32,724 nt of DNA, from assembly GCA_028821405.1 (NCBI GenBank), contig JAPPGK010000120.1, forward strand, positions 1-32,724. The letters run 5' to 3'. The DNA is from Gammaproteobacteria bacterium. Its GTDB lineage: Bacteria > Pseudomonadota > Gammaproteobacteria > Pseudomonadales > Azotimanducaceae. The translations under genes and the position numbers were made by a program. Every line of letters begins with the position of its first letter. Position 1 is the first letter of the stretch. This document shows positions 23,964 through 32,724 of the stretch, piece after piece. The notes under the pieces are model-generated. The model made no database searches. It worked only from the letters and a program-made list of their open reading frames with translations, and was not told the DNA's origin.

Positions 23964-26408
23964 GTGGGCGACATCGCACAAGACATAGCCGAGAACCGGG
24001 CCCGCTCGCGGGCGATGCCGATGTTCGGCCCCGGCTACCTTCCCCCCGATCGGGATCCCAGCGTCGAGCAGGACAAGAGCGGTTTCCGCGACGTCCTCTA
24101 TCTCTTCCTCCGATCCTGGCCCTACATCCGCTACTACTTCCTTGGCCGCTGGTGGGTTCCCGGCAAGGGCATCGGCACCACTACGGCCGAAGTGCTCGCC
24201 AGCGAAGGCTACAGCTTCGCCTACGCACCGTTCCTGGTGGCCGCGGTCGCGCTCGCGGGCCCGATGACCGGTTTCGTGCCTGCGACCCTGGAGTGGCCGT
24301 GGTTTCTCATGTACATCCCCACGGCCGCCATCGCGGCGTCGATGTTCGGACTGGCGTTCTCGCCCCCGGGCCGATGGCAGGCCGTGTCCATCACCGCCGT
24401 CATCCTCTCGGGCATCGGCGTGGTGACCTTCTCCGGCTTTTTCATGGACGGCTGGCCGCCCAAGCTCTACGGCACCGCGGTCATCGCTGCATGCATCTTC
24501 GGGTGGACCGTGCAGTTCCGCATCCGCCACAACGGCGCAAGGCGCTTGGAGTTCCGGGTGCGGGCGGCAACCCACCTGGTCTACTTCTACGCCATCAACT
24601 TCGGCCAGCGTTTCCTTGGTCTGGCGCTGGGACTGATCCTCGGCGATCTGGTCAATCAGAACCTCCTCCAGGGGGAACCACTGGCGCCCTCGCTGCAGAA
24701 AATCGCCGCCTTCTTCGGCGTGCCCGAGTGGGCGTACACGTCCGTCGAGGAGTTGACCCGGGAGCAGAAGGTCGAACTGATGTGGCTCTACGTCAAGATC
24801 GAGCTGCTTATCTGGGTGACGCAGTCGCCGCTCAACAACTTCATCAATCCCTACTACAACCTGTGGATCATGCAGCAGATCAACCAGGATCTGCGCATCG
24901 CGTTGGTGGAACGCTGGCACCAGCTGTCGATGAGCTACCACAGCGGCCACCGCACCGGCGACTCGATCTTCCGCATCTACCAGGACAGCGCCATGGTGAC
25001 CTCGGTGATCGGCCACCTGATCGGCTTGACGCTGGCCTCCGGCAGCTATCTGACCTGCGTGCTGCTCGTCACCCTGCTGAGTCCCTGGCTGGGCCTGATG
25101 GCGGCCACCCTGCTGATACCCGCTTTCATCTGGTCGTATTGGGCCATGCCCCGGATGCGGGTGCGGGCGTTGGCCTATCGCGCCGCGGCTTCCGACGTCA
25201 CCGCCACCATCCAGGAGACCTTCGGCGCCATCAAGCTCATCAAGGCGTTCGGGACGAGGAAGCGCGCCCAGGGCCGCTTCGAGCAGGACGCGGTCGTGGC
25301 GTTCAACGCGGCCTACCGGGTCCGCAACCTGATCGCCGTCGTCACGATCGTGATGTACACGCTGGCCGCCACCTTCTTCATCGGCGGCGAGTTCGCCATG
25401 GCCCTGTGGGCAAACCGCGGCGATCCCGCCTTCGCCGCCCAGCTGATCGGCCTCTTGGGCCTCAGCTACGTGGTCTGGAACCTGGCCACGTTTCGTTGGG
25501 GGGAAGCCCAGTTCCGGGAGTCGAGCGGCGACATCCGCGGGGTGCTGCGCGGCTGGATGTCGGCCCAGGACATGGCCATGGGCCTGCGCCGGGTCTTCGA
25601 CATCCTGGACATCGAACCCGATGTAAAGGACCGCGGCGACGCCGTGCCGATGGAGCGGTTCGAGCGCGAGATCCGGTTCGACAGTGTCCGCTTCGCATAC
25701 GAACCGGGGCGACCGGTACTCGACAATGTGAGCTTCGCCGCCGAGGCCGGGACCATCACCGCGATCATCGGTCCCACGGGGTCCGGCAAGAGCACCCTCA
25801 TGACGCTGCTGCTGCGCCTCTACGATGTCGATGGCGGCGCGATTTCGGTGGACGGTCGCGACATACGCGACTACCAGGTCGAAACCCTGCGCGGCAACAT
25901 CGCCATTGCCCTGCAGGAGAACGTGCTGTTCGCCATGTCGGTGCGCGACAACATCCGCTACGTCGCGCCCGGCGCCGACGATGCGGCGATACACGAAGCG
26001 GTGCGGGTGGCATGCATGGACGACTACGTCAACGGCTTGCCGCGGGGGCTCGACACCGTGCTGTCCGACCGCGGCGGCAAGCTGTCCACGGGCCAGCGCC
26101 AGCGGCTGTCCATCGCCCGCGCGGTGGTGCGCGACACGCCCATCCTCGTGCTCGACGAGCCCACCGCCGCGCTGGATGCGGCCACCGAGCACCGGGTGAT
26201 GACGAACCTGGCCCAATGGGGGCGCGGGCGCGCGATCTTCCTCATCACGCACCGCATATCCACCATCCGGCGAGCCGACAACATCCTCTACCTCGACGGT
26301 GGACACATCGTCGAGAGCGGGAACCACAACGCACTGATGGAGATTGAAGGCGGCCGCTACCGAGCCTTCGTCGAGGCCGAATCCCACCTGACGGGAACCG
26401 TCCAATAA
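23964..26408 (+). CDS. ABC exporter half-transporter (permease fused to ATPase), first of a pair
   Basis: The 814-residue protein has an N-terminal soluble part, about four extra hydrophobic helices (residues about 65-200) and a type-I exporter membrane domain (about 210-550). A nucleotide-binding domain follows: Walker A GPTGSGKS 603-610, Q-loop ALQENVLF, signature LSTGQ 707-711 (consensus LSGGQ), Walker B ILVLDE 727-732 with the catalytic Glu, and H-loop His763. It should export a substrate from the cytoplasm using ATP. It is longer than the usual half-transporter of about 600 residues because of the N-terminal helices. GTG 23964 is chosen for its ribosome site. The next gene encodes a second half-transporter 88 bases downstream, so a heterodimer is likely. 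The substrate cannot be told from the sequence. Confidence 0.9.
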   Translation: MGDIAQDIAENRARSRAMPMFGPGYLPPDRDPSVEQDKSGFRDVLYLFLRSWPYIRYYFLGRWWVPGKGIGTTTAEVLASEGYSFAYAPFLVAAVALAGPMTGFVPATLEWPWFLMYIPTAAIAASMFGLAFSPPGRWQAVSITAVILSGIGVVTFSGFFMDGWPPKLYGTAVIAACIFGWTVQFRIRHNGARRLEFRVRAATHLVYFYAINFGQRFLGLALGLILGDLVNQNLLQGEPLAPSLQKIAAFFGVPEWAYTSVEELTREQKVELMWLYVKIELLIWVTQSPLNNFINPYYNLWIMQQINQDLRIALVERWHQLSMSYHSGHRTGDSIFRIYQDSAMVTSVIGHLIGLTLASGSYLTCVLLVTLLSPWLGLMAATLLIPAFIWSYWAMPRMRVRALAYRAAASDVTATIQETFGAIKLIKAFGTRKRAQGRFEQDAVVAFNAAYRVRNLIAVVTIVMYTLAATFFIGGEFAMALWANRGDPAFAAQLIGLLGLSYVVWNLATFRWGEAQFRESSGDIRGVLRGWMSAQDMAMGLRRVFDILDIEPDVKDRGDAVPMERFEREIRFDSVRFAYEPGRPVLDNVSFAAEAGTITAIIGPTGSGKSTLMTLLLRLYDVDGGAISVDGRDIRDYQVETLRGNIAIALQENVLFAMSVRDNIRYVAPGADDAAIHEAVRVACMDDYVNGLPRGLDTVLSDRGGKLSTGQRQRLSIARAVVRDTPILVLDEPTAALDAATEHRVMTNLAQWGRGRAIFLITHRISTIRRADNILYLDGGHIVESGNHNALMEIEGGRYRAFVEAESHLTGTVQ

Positions 26409-26496
26409 TGCTTGAACGCGGCACAAGGCTCTCACTCGAATCGACGATCGACGCCGGTGTGCCATCATCACTCGCCGGGCCTGGTCACCGCTAGCC

Positions 26497-28530
26497 ATGT
26501 CCGATCCCGCAGACACGCCGCGTCGCAGACGGTCCCTCCGTGAACAGGAACGCGACCTGGAGGTCCGGGCGAGCCTGATCGACACCCGCACGGCGATCAC
26601 CTTCCGGGAGTCGGCACGCATCATCCTGCGTGCGGCCAGCTACCTGCGCTACTTCGTCGGGCGTTCGATCATCAAGCTCGCCATGACCTGGGTGGGCCGG
26701 GCGCTGCCGATCTTCGTCCTGACCTGGTTCGGCAAGATCCTGATCGATCACGTCGTTCTGGGCGAGCCCATCGAAGAAGCCGAGCAGTATCCCGCGTACA
26801 TGATGCCGGTCCTGGACATACTGCAGGGCTACTCGGCATTCGAGATCATGATTTTCCTCGCCATCGTGGGCGTTGGCCTGATGCTCACCATGGGCGCCTA
26901 CCCCGGCTACCGCGACGAGGTCGAGGCCGGATTGATGGAAGGACGCGACTACGCGACCAGCACCGAGAATGCCATGCACGGCGGCCACAGCAGTCTGGGC
27001 GCCTTCTACGGCTACGTCGAGTTCACCATGAACATGCGTCTGACCCAGGCGCTCAACCACACCGTTCGATCCCACGTCTTCAGCCGCATCACGGGATTGT
27101 CCATGACGCGCCTGGAGGACCAACGCATCGGCGACTCCATCTACCGGGTGCTTTACGACACGCCGCAGATCAACGAGATCTTCTACCAGATCGTGCACAC
27201 CCCGGTAATGACGATCACGTTGTTCATCGCCGCCGCCTGGACGATGATGAGCGCCTACCCCACCGTGCCCGAACTGCTCTGGATGACGGTGGTCATCCTG
27301 CCGCTGTGGTTCTGCGTCTCGTCCCTGTTCGCCCCCATCGTGCGCCGACGGGGCCAGGCCGCCCGGGCCGCCGGCGCCCTGACCACCAGCACCATCGAGG
27401 AGGGCATGGACAACGTGCTCGCCGTGCAGAGCCTCGGCGGCAACAAGAAGGAACGGGGGAGGTTCGGCGACGACAGCGCCGAGTCGTTCAAGCGCCACCG
27501 GTTCCAGTCGCTGGTCTGGATGTCCATCTTCTGGGTCAACGGCGCGTTCAACCAGATCATCGAGCTGTTCTTCTTCTGCTACGTCCTGTTCATGGTGTTC
27601 GACGGTCAACTCTCGGTCGGCGACTTCGGCGTACTGCTCGGCATGATCGGCCAACTCCGCGGCCGCGCCCAGGAACTTGCCTGGATCTGGATCCGTTTCC
27701 AGGACAACGTGGCGGCCATGCGGCGGGTGTTCGCGATGATGGACCTGCCGCCGGAGGACGACCTTGGGCGCGAGACGCTGCCTCCCATACGGGAGGGCGT
27801 CACGATGCGCAATGCCGGCCTCGTCTACCCGGACGGCCGGCGGGCGCTCGAAGGCGTCGACTTGGATGCCAACGTGGGCGAGATCGTCGCCTTCGTCGGG
27901 CCCACCGGCGCGGGCAAGACCAGTCTCGCCTACCTCATCCCCCGTTTTCACGAGGCCACGGAAGGCGAGGTGTGCATCGACGGTCGCCCGGTCAACGATC
28001 TAACCCTCGACAGCCTGCGGGGTCAGGTCACCTACGTGTTCCAGGAAACGCAACTGTTCCGGGATTCCATCCTCGACAACATCCGTTACGGCAAGCCCGA
28101 CGCCCATCAGGCACAAGTCGAGCGCGTGGCGAAGATCGCCGGCATCCACGACTTCATCATGTCGTTGCCGGAGGGCTATCAGACCGAACTCGGCACCGTC
28201 ACCAGCAGCAAGATCTCGGTGGGCCAAAAGCAGCGCATCGCCATTGCCCGCGGGTTGCTCCGCGACTCCAGGATCCTGATCCTCGACGAACCCACCTCGG
28301 CCCTCGACCCCGAGACCGAGGAATACCTCGTTCAGTCGCTCCACGAAGCCGCCAAGGACCGGCTGGTCATCATCATCGCCCACCGCCTGTCCACCATCGC
28401 CAATGCCGACAAGATCGTGTTCCTGGAGGAGGGTCGCGTCGTCGAGCAAGGCGGCCACGCGGAGCTACTCGCCAAGGAGGGCGGGCGCTACCGCGAATTC
28501 GTGGAACTGCAAACTACGGTCGCCTCGTAG
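26497..28530 (+). CDS. ABC exporter half-transporter (permease fused to ATPase), second of a pair
   Basis: The 677-residue protein has a charged N-terminus (RRRRSLREQERDLEVR) and a type-I exporter membrane domain (about 45-400) with an inserted segment near residues 130-175. The nucleotide-binding domain has Walker A GPTGAGKT 468-475, Q-loop FQETQLF, signature ISVGQ 573-577 (two changes from LSGGQ), Walker B ILILDE 593-598 with the catalytic Glu, and H-loop His629. Both half-transporters keep Walker and Glu residues but have altered signature motifs, the second more so, which fits a heterodimer with unequal ATP sites. ATG 26497 has no strong ribosome site. A periplasmic acylase gene follows about 90 bases later on the same strand, so the three genes are probably one transcription unit. 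Confidence 0.9.
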   Translation: MSDPADTPRRRRSLREQERDLEVRASLIDTRTAITFRESARIILRAASYLRYFVGRSIIKLAMTWVGRALPIFVLTWFGKILIDHVVLGEPIEEAEQYPAYMMPVLDILQGYSAFEIMIFLAIVGVGLMLTMGAYPGYRDEVEAGLMEGRDYATSTENAMHGGHSSLGAFYGYVEFTMNMRLTQALNHTVRSHVFSRITGLSMTRLEDQRIGDSIYRVLYDTPQINEIFYQIVHTPVMTITLFIAAAWTMMSAYPTVPELLWMTVVILPLWFCVSSLFAPIVRRRGQAARAAGALTTSTIEEGMDNVLAVQSLGGNKKERGRFGDDSAESFKRHRFQSLVWMSIFWVNGAFNQIIELFFFCYVLFMVFDGQLSVGDFGVLLGMIGQLRGRAQELAWIWIRFQDNVAAMRRVFAMMDLPPEDDLGRETLPPIREGVTMRNAGLVYPDGRRALEGVDLDANVGEIVAFVGPTGAGKTSLAYLIPRFHEATEGEVCIDGRPVNDLTLDSLRGQVTYVFQETQLFRDSILDNIRYGKPDAHQAQVERVAKIAGIHDFIMSLPEGYQTELGTVTSSKISVGQKQRIAIARGLLRDSRILILDEPTSALDPETEEYLVQSLHEAAKDRLVIIIAHRLSTIANADKIVFLEEGRVVEQGGHAELLAKEGGRYREFVELQTTVAS

Positions 28531-28620
28531 GGACGGCCCTTGCGGTCGCCCGCGCAGAACACAGGGCCGAGCCGGCTGCTTGGCTGCGCGCCGTGGGCGC
28601 GCCGCGACGCCGCGAAGGCG

Positions 28621-31059
28621 GTGGTCCCAAGGCGTTGGACGAGACCCCTGGCGATCTGCCTCTCACTGTTCCCGTGCGCATGTTCCTCGAACTCCCCGCC
28701 GGACCCCGAGCCACGCTATCAAGCCGAGATTCGGCGCACCGCCTACGGCATCCCGCACATAAAGGCCGACGACTGGGGCAGCCTCGGCTACGGCTACGGG
28801 TATGCCTACGCAAAGGACAACTTCTGTGTCGCGATGCGCGCCATCGTGTTCGCGACGAGCCGGTCCGCAGAGTTCCTTGGCGAAGGCGGGGGCGACCTCA
28901 CGGCCGACTTCGTGCTGCGGTTCCTGTTCGGCACCAAGGAGGCGTTCGCCGCGGACTACCTGGACCGTGGATCCAACGCCTTCCAACTGACGGAGGGCTT
29001 CGCCGCCGGGATGAACCGCTACCTGCGGGAGACCGGAGCGGCCAACCTGGCGGCGGGCGACGTCGGGTGCCGGGATGCGGATTGGGTCTACGAGATCGAT
29101 GCCGTGGACATCTGGATGCTGATCTCGCGCGTGGTGCTGAACGGGAGCTCCGACCAGAGCACCGTGCGGCGGGGCATCTTCGCACCCACCGGGCCGGACG
29201 AATCCGCATCGACCGGCATGGGTAGTGCCGAGATGGACGCCTTGAAACGGGACCTGCGGCATGCCGCGCACCGCTTCGGCCGGCCGGACAGCGGCAGCAA
29301 TGCCTTGGCCATCGGTCGCGACCTGAGCCAGACTGGCCGGGGGCTCCTATTGGGCAATCCCCATCGGGGTTGGGAAGGACCGGGGGCGTTCCATCAACTG
29401 CATCTTACGATCCCCGGCGAATACGACGTGGCCGGCGCCGCGTTGCACGGCATCCCCTGGGTCGGCATCGGCTTCAACGGCGACCTGGCATGGACCCACA
29501 CGACGTCCTTCGCAACCCGGTTCACGCTCTACGAACTGCAGCTGAACCCCGACGACCCGCTTCAGTATCGCTACGAGGACGAGTGGCGCGACATTACCGC
29601 CCACAACGTCCAAATCGAGGTCAAGCTCGACGACGGCTCCAGCGAGACCCGAACGCACACCTTCTACCGGTCCCACTACGGCCCCATCGTGGACCTGGGC
29701 GTGCTGAGTTCGGTACTGGCGGGTTGGCCAATGTTCAACGGCAACGTGTTCACATTCCGGGACGCCAACGCGCTGCGCAGCACGATGGCGGTCGACCAGT
29801 ACCTCGCCATGGGTCAGGCGGGAAACATCGAGGCGTTTACCGACGCGCTGAAGGACATCGGCGTCCCCATATTCCACACCCTCGCCGCCGACCGGCACGG
29901 CGATGCCTTCTACGGCGAGGTCGCCGCCGTCCCCCACGTCACTGACACACAGCGCGAGGACTGCGCGACCGAGCTCGGCCGCGTGCTCGCGGCCCTCTCC
30001 AACAACGCCCTGATCACCCTGGACGGCAGTTCCGCCGCGTGCGAATGGGGCGAGGATGCGGACAGCCCGCCAGGCGCCGGCCTCTTCGGCTACGAAGCCC
30101 GACCGACCCTCGTCACCACGGACTACGTCGGCAACGGCAACGACAGCTATTGGCTCAGCAACGCCGACAACCCGCTCACCGGATTCTCGCCGATCTTCGG
30201 CTGGCTGGGCCGCGAGAACACCCAGCAGAGCCTGCGCACCCGCATCGGCCACCTCATGGTCCAGGAACGGCGCCGCGCGACGGACGGCTTGGATGCCCGC
30301 GGCGGGTTCACGCTCGACACGTTGAAGGCGTTCATGTATCGCAACCGCGTCTACGGTGCCGAGATCGTCCTCGACGACGTGCTGGCGTTCTGCGCGGGAC
30401 TCGATGGCAGCGATGCCGACGAGGAACGCGCGACCCGGGCCTGCGAGGTCCTCGCCGACTGGGACCGAAGGGTCGACGTCGGCAGCCGGGGCGCCCAGGT
30501 GTTCACCGAGTTCTGGCGGGAGATCCATCGCGAGCTTGGCAGCGACTTCCACGTGCTGATCGAATCGTCGAGCTTCTGGGCCGTGGATTTCGACCCGGAC
30601 GACCCGCTGAACACGCCCCGTGGCATCGACCGCTCCCGGCTCAGCAACCGCAAGCTCGTCGTGGAGTCGTTGAGCGAGTCCGTTCGGCGCCTGGAAAACG
30701 CGGGCGTCGCGCTTGATGCGCCCTGGGGCGACGTGCAGTTCGTGACGCGCAACGGCGTCGACATTCCGATACACGGCGGCCATGCGGACGCCGGCGTGTA
30801 CGGCCACATCTCGCCGAGCCTGCGCGCCGGCGGCTATCGCCCTCGCAGCGGCAACAGCTACATCCAGGCCGTCACCTGGGACGACGAATGCCCACGCGCC
30901 GAGACCATTCTCCTTTCATCCCAGTCCGGCGACCCCGAGTCGCCCCACTTCGCCGACCAGACTGAACTGTACGCGCGCAAGGAGTGGGTGTCCTTCCCCT
31001 ACTGCGAACTCCAGATCGAAGCGGCGCGGATCGGCGAAGCGCTCGTCGTCCGGGAATAG
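28621..31059 (+). CDS. Periplasmic Ntn-hydrolase of the penicillin acylase / acyl-homoserine-lactone acylase family
   Basis: The 812-residue precursor has a signal peptide (RRWTRPLAICLSLFPCACSS), possibly a lipoprotein one, although the lipobox is imperfect. The family is made as one chain and cuts itself before a Ser that becomes the N-terminal nucleophile. Here the junction is DSG/SNALAIG with Ser226. Beta-chain features LLLGNPHRGWEGPGAFHQLH and GIPWVGIGFNGDLAWTHTTS closely recall PvdQ/AHL-acylase-type enzymes, which cleave long-chain amides. The alpha chain contains YGIPHIKADDWGSLGYGYGYAYA. The likely reaction is removal of a fatty-acyl or aromatic acyl group from an amide in the periplasm. 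GTG 28621 is chosen for the signal peptide; TTG 28540 would add 27 unlikely residues. It follows two ABC exporter genes and may process their exported product. Confidence 0.88.
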   Translation: MVPRRWTRPLAICLSLFPCACSSNSPPDPEPRYQAEIRRTAYGIPHIKADDWGSLGYGYGYAYAKDNFCVAMRAIVFATSRSAEFLGEGGGDLTADFVLRFLFGTKEAFAADYLDRGSNAFQLTEGFAAGMNRYLRETGAANLAAGDVGCRDADWVYEIDAVDIWMLISRVVLNGSSDQSTVRRGIFAPTGPDESASTGMGSAEMDALKRDLRHAAHRFGRPDSGSNALAIGRDLSQTGRGLLLGNPHRGWEGPGAFHQLHLTIPGEYDVAGAALHGIPWVGIGFNGDLAWTHTTSFATRFTLYELQLNPDDPLQYRYEDEWRDITAHNVQIEVKLDDGSSETRTHTFYRSHYGPIVDLGVLSSVLAGWPMFNGNVFTFRDANALRSTMAVDQYLAMGQAGNIEAFTDALKDIGVPIFHTLAADRHGDAFYGEVAAVPHVTDTQREDCATELGRVLAALSNNALITLDGSSAACEWGEDADSPPGAGLFGYEARPTLVTTDYVGNGNDSYWLSNADNPLTGFSPIFGWLGRENTQQSLRTRIGHLMVQERRRATDGLDARGGFTLDTLKAFMYRNRVYGAEIVLDDVLAFCAGLDGSDADEERATRACEVLADWDRRVDVGSRGAQVFTEFWREIHRELGSDFHVLIESSSFWAVDFDPDDPLNTPRGIDRSRLSNRKLVVESLSESVRRLENAGVALDAPWGDVQFVTRNGVDIPIHGGHADAGVYGHISPSLRAGGYRPRSGNSYIQAVTWDDECPRAETILLSSQSGDPESPHFADQTELYARKEWVSFPYCELQIEAARIGEALVVRE

Positions 31060-31066
31060 GCGCCGC

Positions 31067-32557
31067 CTATTGGCGTTCCAGCGTGAACAGCGACCCGATG
31101 CCGATCTCCCGTTGGTCGTGGACGATCGCCAGCACCACGGCCCGGGTTCCGCTCCCGGGATCGTCCGCGGTATCCATGACCGCCAGGATCAGGTCGACGA
31201 CGCTCGACGGGAGTACCAGAAGGGAGCAAGAGACGGTCACGTCGGCCTCGTAGACGGCGAACGCGGGGTTGATCGTGTCGAATGCACCGTTGACGCTGCA
31301 GGTGAAACCTCCGGCGGGGAAGGAGAAGGTGACCGCGCCGTCGGGGTCCGGTTCGAATTCCCCGTCCAAGTCCGCGTCATCCTCTTCCGGGCTCCACAAT
31401 CCCGCGATCTCCTCGGTTGCGCCGCCACGTTCGAAACCGGTGAACGCCCAACCGCGGAAGGGTCGGCTGGCCTCGCCGGCCCGGGTGTATTGGCCCCGGA
31501 TCCAGTCGCCGGACCGATACTCCGCCGTGAACTCGAAGCCATCGCGCTCGCCTCTCACGTCCAGACCCACCTGCTCGACCACGCCCGATTCGTAGAGGTC
31601 ACCCGCGCCCGAGACACCTTCCGCAGTGCTCCAGAACGTAGCCCGGGCGACCCGCGCGACGTCCTCCGTCTCCGGAAGCCAGGCGTACATGCGGCTGTCC
31701 GGCAGCAGCACGATGAAGCCATCGCCACCCTGCCCGTCTTCGAAAGAGACCCGCCACATTCCCACGGGTCCCCGGTAGTCCGGATTCGTGCCGGAGAGAT
31801 TCGTCAGGTGGCCGGAGACCGTGCTCATCAGGTTCACGACCTCGATGGGCACATCCGATTGAATGTCGAGGGACCACTTGCCGGTGCCATCGCCGATACC
31901 ATCGGACTCGGAGTTTCCCGCCTCCAACTCAGACGACTGGACGGTCTGCGCGCCGCCTGCGGGAATCGTGAGGCTGAATCCGCCCGACCCGTTCTGCGAC
32001 CCAGCGTCGTCTCGACCCGTGACCGTGACATTCGCGTCGACCTCGCCCGGGTTGATCAGACGCAGTGAACTCTCCTGGTTCCTGTTGCTGCCCGGGTTGA
32101 AGATCGGCACCCGGTGACTTGACAGCGCCTCGGTCACCACGTCGTGCATGCTGGTCAGGAAACCGTCGTGCAGGGTGCGGATGTAGACCAGGGGCTCGAT
32201 GTCCAGACCACCGCCGTCGAGCAGGAGCCGCCAATCGCCCTCGCCGTCGCCCAGCGAGCCCGTTAGACCCTTGCCCTCGTTGCCGTGCTCCAGGTCCTCG
32301 GAGTTCAGGTGTTTCGTCTCTAGGGCGCCGATCGACAACTCAGCAGGTCCGTGGCTCGTCCCGGCGTCGTCCACGCCATGGATCTCGACCGTCCCTGCTT
32401 CGTCCGAGTGGTTGACGATCCGGATGAAACCCTGCCGTTGCTCTGGATTGCCGTGCGCCATGAACAGCGGAATCGAGTGTTCGCGGCCCGGCGGTTCGAA
32501 CTCCTGGCCGATTGCCGAATAGCCAAACAGAAGCATCACGACAAGAAGTGGTCGCAT
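31067..32557 (-). CDS. Secreted protein with a duplicated beta-rich domain
   Basis: The 496-residue protein has a signal peptide (cleavage near AIG/QEFE, residue 17). Residues 28-140 and 148-254 are two copies of one domain. Each has IP.F or VPIF at the start, then R.VN or RLINP, G.DDAG, a Gly/Asp-rich GDG.G.W/KWSLD loop and an ending like MSTVSGHLTNLSG. The rest (about 260-496) is beta-rich (GPVGMWRVSFEDGQGGDGFI, GAVTFSFPAGGFTCSVNG) with two cysteines. No catalytic motif is visible. I recall similar duplicated domains in secreted gammaproteobacterial proteins of unknown function. The start has a near-perfect ribosome site (AAGGAGGT) and a possible promoter at 32620-32648. It converges with the acylase gene, only seven bases apart. 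Confidence 0.85.
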   Translation of the reverse strand: MRPLLVVMLLFGYSAIGQEFEPPGREHSIPLFMAHGNPEQRQGFIRIVNHSDEAGTVEIHGVDDAGTSHGPAELSIGALETKHLNSEDLEHGNEGKGLTGSLGDGEGDWRLLLDGGGLDIEPLVYIRTLHDGFLTSMHDVVTEALSSHRVPIFNPGSNRNQESSLRLINPGEVDANVTVTGRDDAGSQNGSGGFSLTIPAGGAQTVQSSELEAGNSESDGIGDGTGKWSLDIQSDVPIEVVNLMSTVSGHLTNLSGTNPDYRGPVGMWRVSFEDGQGGDGFIVLLPDSRMYAWLPETEDVARVARATFWSTAEGVSGAGDLYESGVVEQVGLDVRGERDGFEFTAEYRSGDWIRGQYTRAGEASRPFRGWAFTGFERGGATEEIAGLWSPEEDDADLDGEFEPDPDGAVTFSFPAGGFTCSVNGAFDTINPAFAVYEADVTVSCSLLVLPSSVVDLILAVMDTADDPGSGTRAVVLAIVHDQREIGIGSLFTLERQ

Positions 32558-32560
32558 CGG

Positions 32561-32568
32561 ACCTCCTT
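32561..32568 (-). promoter_or_regulatory. Near-perfect Shine-Dalgarno site for the secreted protein at 32557
   Basis: The minus strand reads AAGGAGGT three bases before the ATG, the strongest complement to the 16S rRNA tail seen in the window, though the spacing is short. It fixes the start and suggests high translation. Confidence 0.65.
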
Positions 32569-32619
32569 ATTCATTGAGTCGGTGCGGCAGCCATTGCCAT
32601 CGCAGCGTGTGGGGGCGGC

Positions 32620-32648
32620 AGAATACGAAAGCGTTGGACATGCGGCAA
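32620..32648 (-). promoter_or_regulatory. Possible sigma70-type promoter of the secreted-protein gene
   Basis: The minus strand has TTGCCG (32648-32643), 17 bases, and TATTCT (32625-32620); each hexamer matches four of six consensus bases. The leader would be about 56 bases long. I see nothing else in the stretch from 32569 to the right edge. Confidence 0.4.
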
Positions 32649-32724
32649 TCCCGGTGGTTCGGGGGACCGCCCCGCCCCTTGCATGGAACAAACGCCAAAG
32701 GGAGCCTGCGACCGTGGCGATTGT

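Noticed and set aside
23733-26624. Minus-strand frame extending the coiled-coil gene upstream to 1149 codons
   Set aside because: The extension is antisense to the first ABC transporter; only the last 185 codons have coding character, and the coil gene has its own start.
29347-30807. Minus-strand open frame (486 codons) opposite the acylase
   Set aside because: It is a shadow of the acylase coding strand with no recognisable domain or start signal.

Overview
The window is GC-rich (roughly two-thirds G+C by eye) and densely packed with protein genes. Nearly all of them have signal peptides, lipoprotein signals or membrane segments. A very large TonB-dependent receptor ending in Phe shows a Gram-negative outer membrane. 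Together with the many CRTAC1-type proteins, this fits an uncultured proteobacterium, most likely a gammaproteobacterium; the lineage is inferred, not proven. I see no tRNA, rRNA, CRISPR array, insertion sequence or phage gene.

Left part, minus strand (1-8567): reading in the transcription direction, there is a 1357-residue TonB-dependent receptor with a good promoter and a strong intrinsic terminator. It is followed by a secreted protein with a six-residue AEPAPL repeat, a TPR lipoprotein, an FG-GAP/UnbV (CRTAC1-like) lipoprotein, and the start of another secreted protein cut by the window edge. A decayed coiled-coil gene lies upstream of the receptor promoter (8896-9219).

Middle (9342-18518): a plus-strand run holds a giant lipoprotein that fuses TPR, FG-GAP propeller, UnbV and an unrecognised C-terminal part. 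A Sel1-like protein follows, then a second TPR lipoprotein + FG-GAP/UnbV lipoprotein pair that is clearly a paralogue of the minus-strand pair. A further FG-GAP/UnbV gene faces it on the minus strand.

Right part (18596-32557): a membrane-anchored pentaheme cytochrome c with a C-terminal TPR region overlaps by four bases a fifth FG-GAP/UnbV protein. Then come a hendecad-repeat coiled-coil protein with a C-terminal anchor (minus), two ABC exporter half-transporters, a periplasmic Ntn-hydrolase of the penicillin/acyl-homoserine-lactone acylase family, and a secreted protein with a duplicated beta-rich domain (minus).

Main theme: five seven-motif FG-GAP/UnbV propellers lie within about 23 kb, and four of them sit directly behind, or are fused to, a TPR module. 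The module appears as two separate gene pairs, one fused protein and one pair whose TPR is attached to a pentaheme cytochrome. I infer that TPR and propeller form one functional unit in the periplasm or on the outer membrane, possibly serving the TonB receptor or an electron-transfer process. A second theme is the ABC exporter pair followed by a periplasmic acylase, an arrangement like the export-then-deacylate logic of pyoverdine or prodrug maturation; no biosynthetic gene for such a product is in view.
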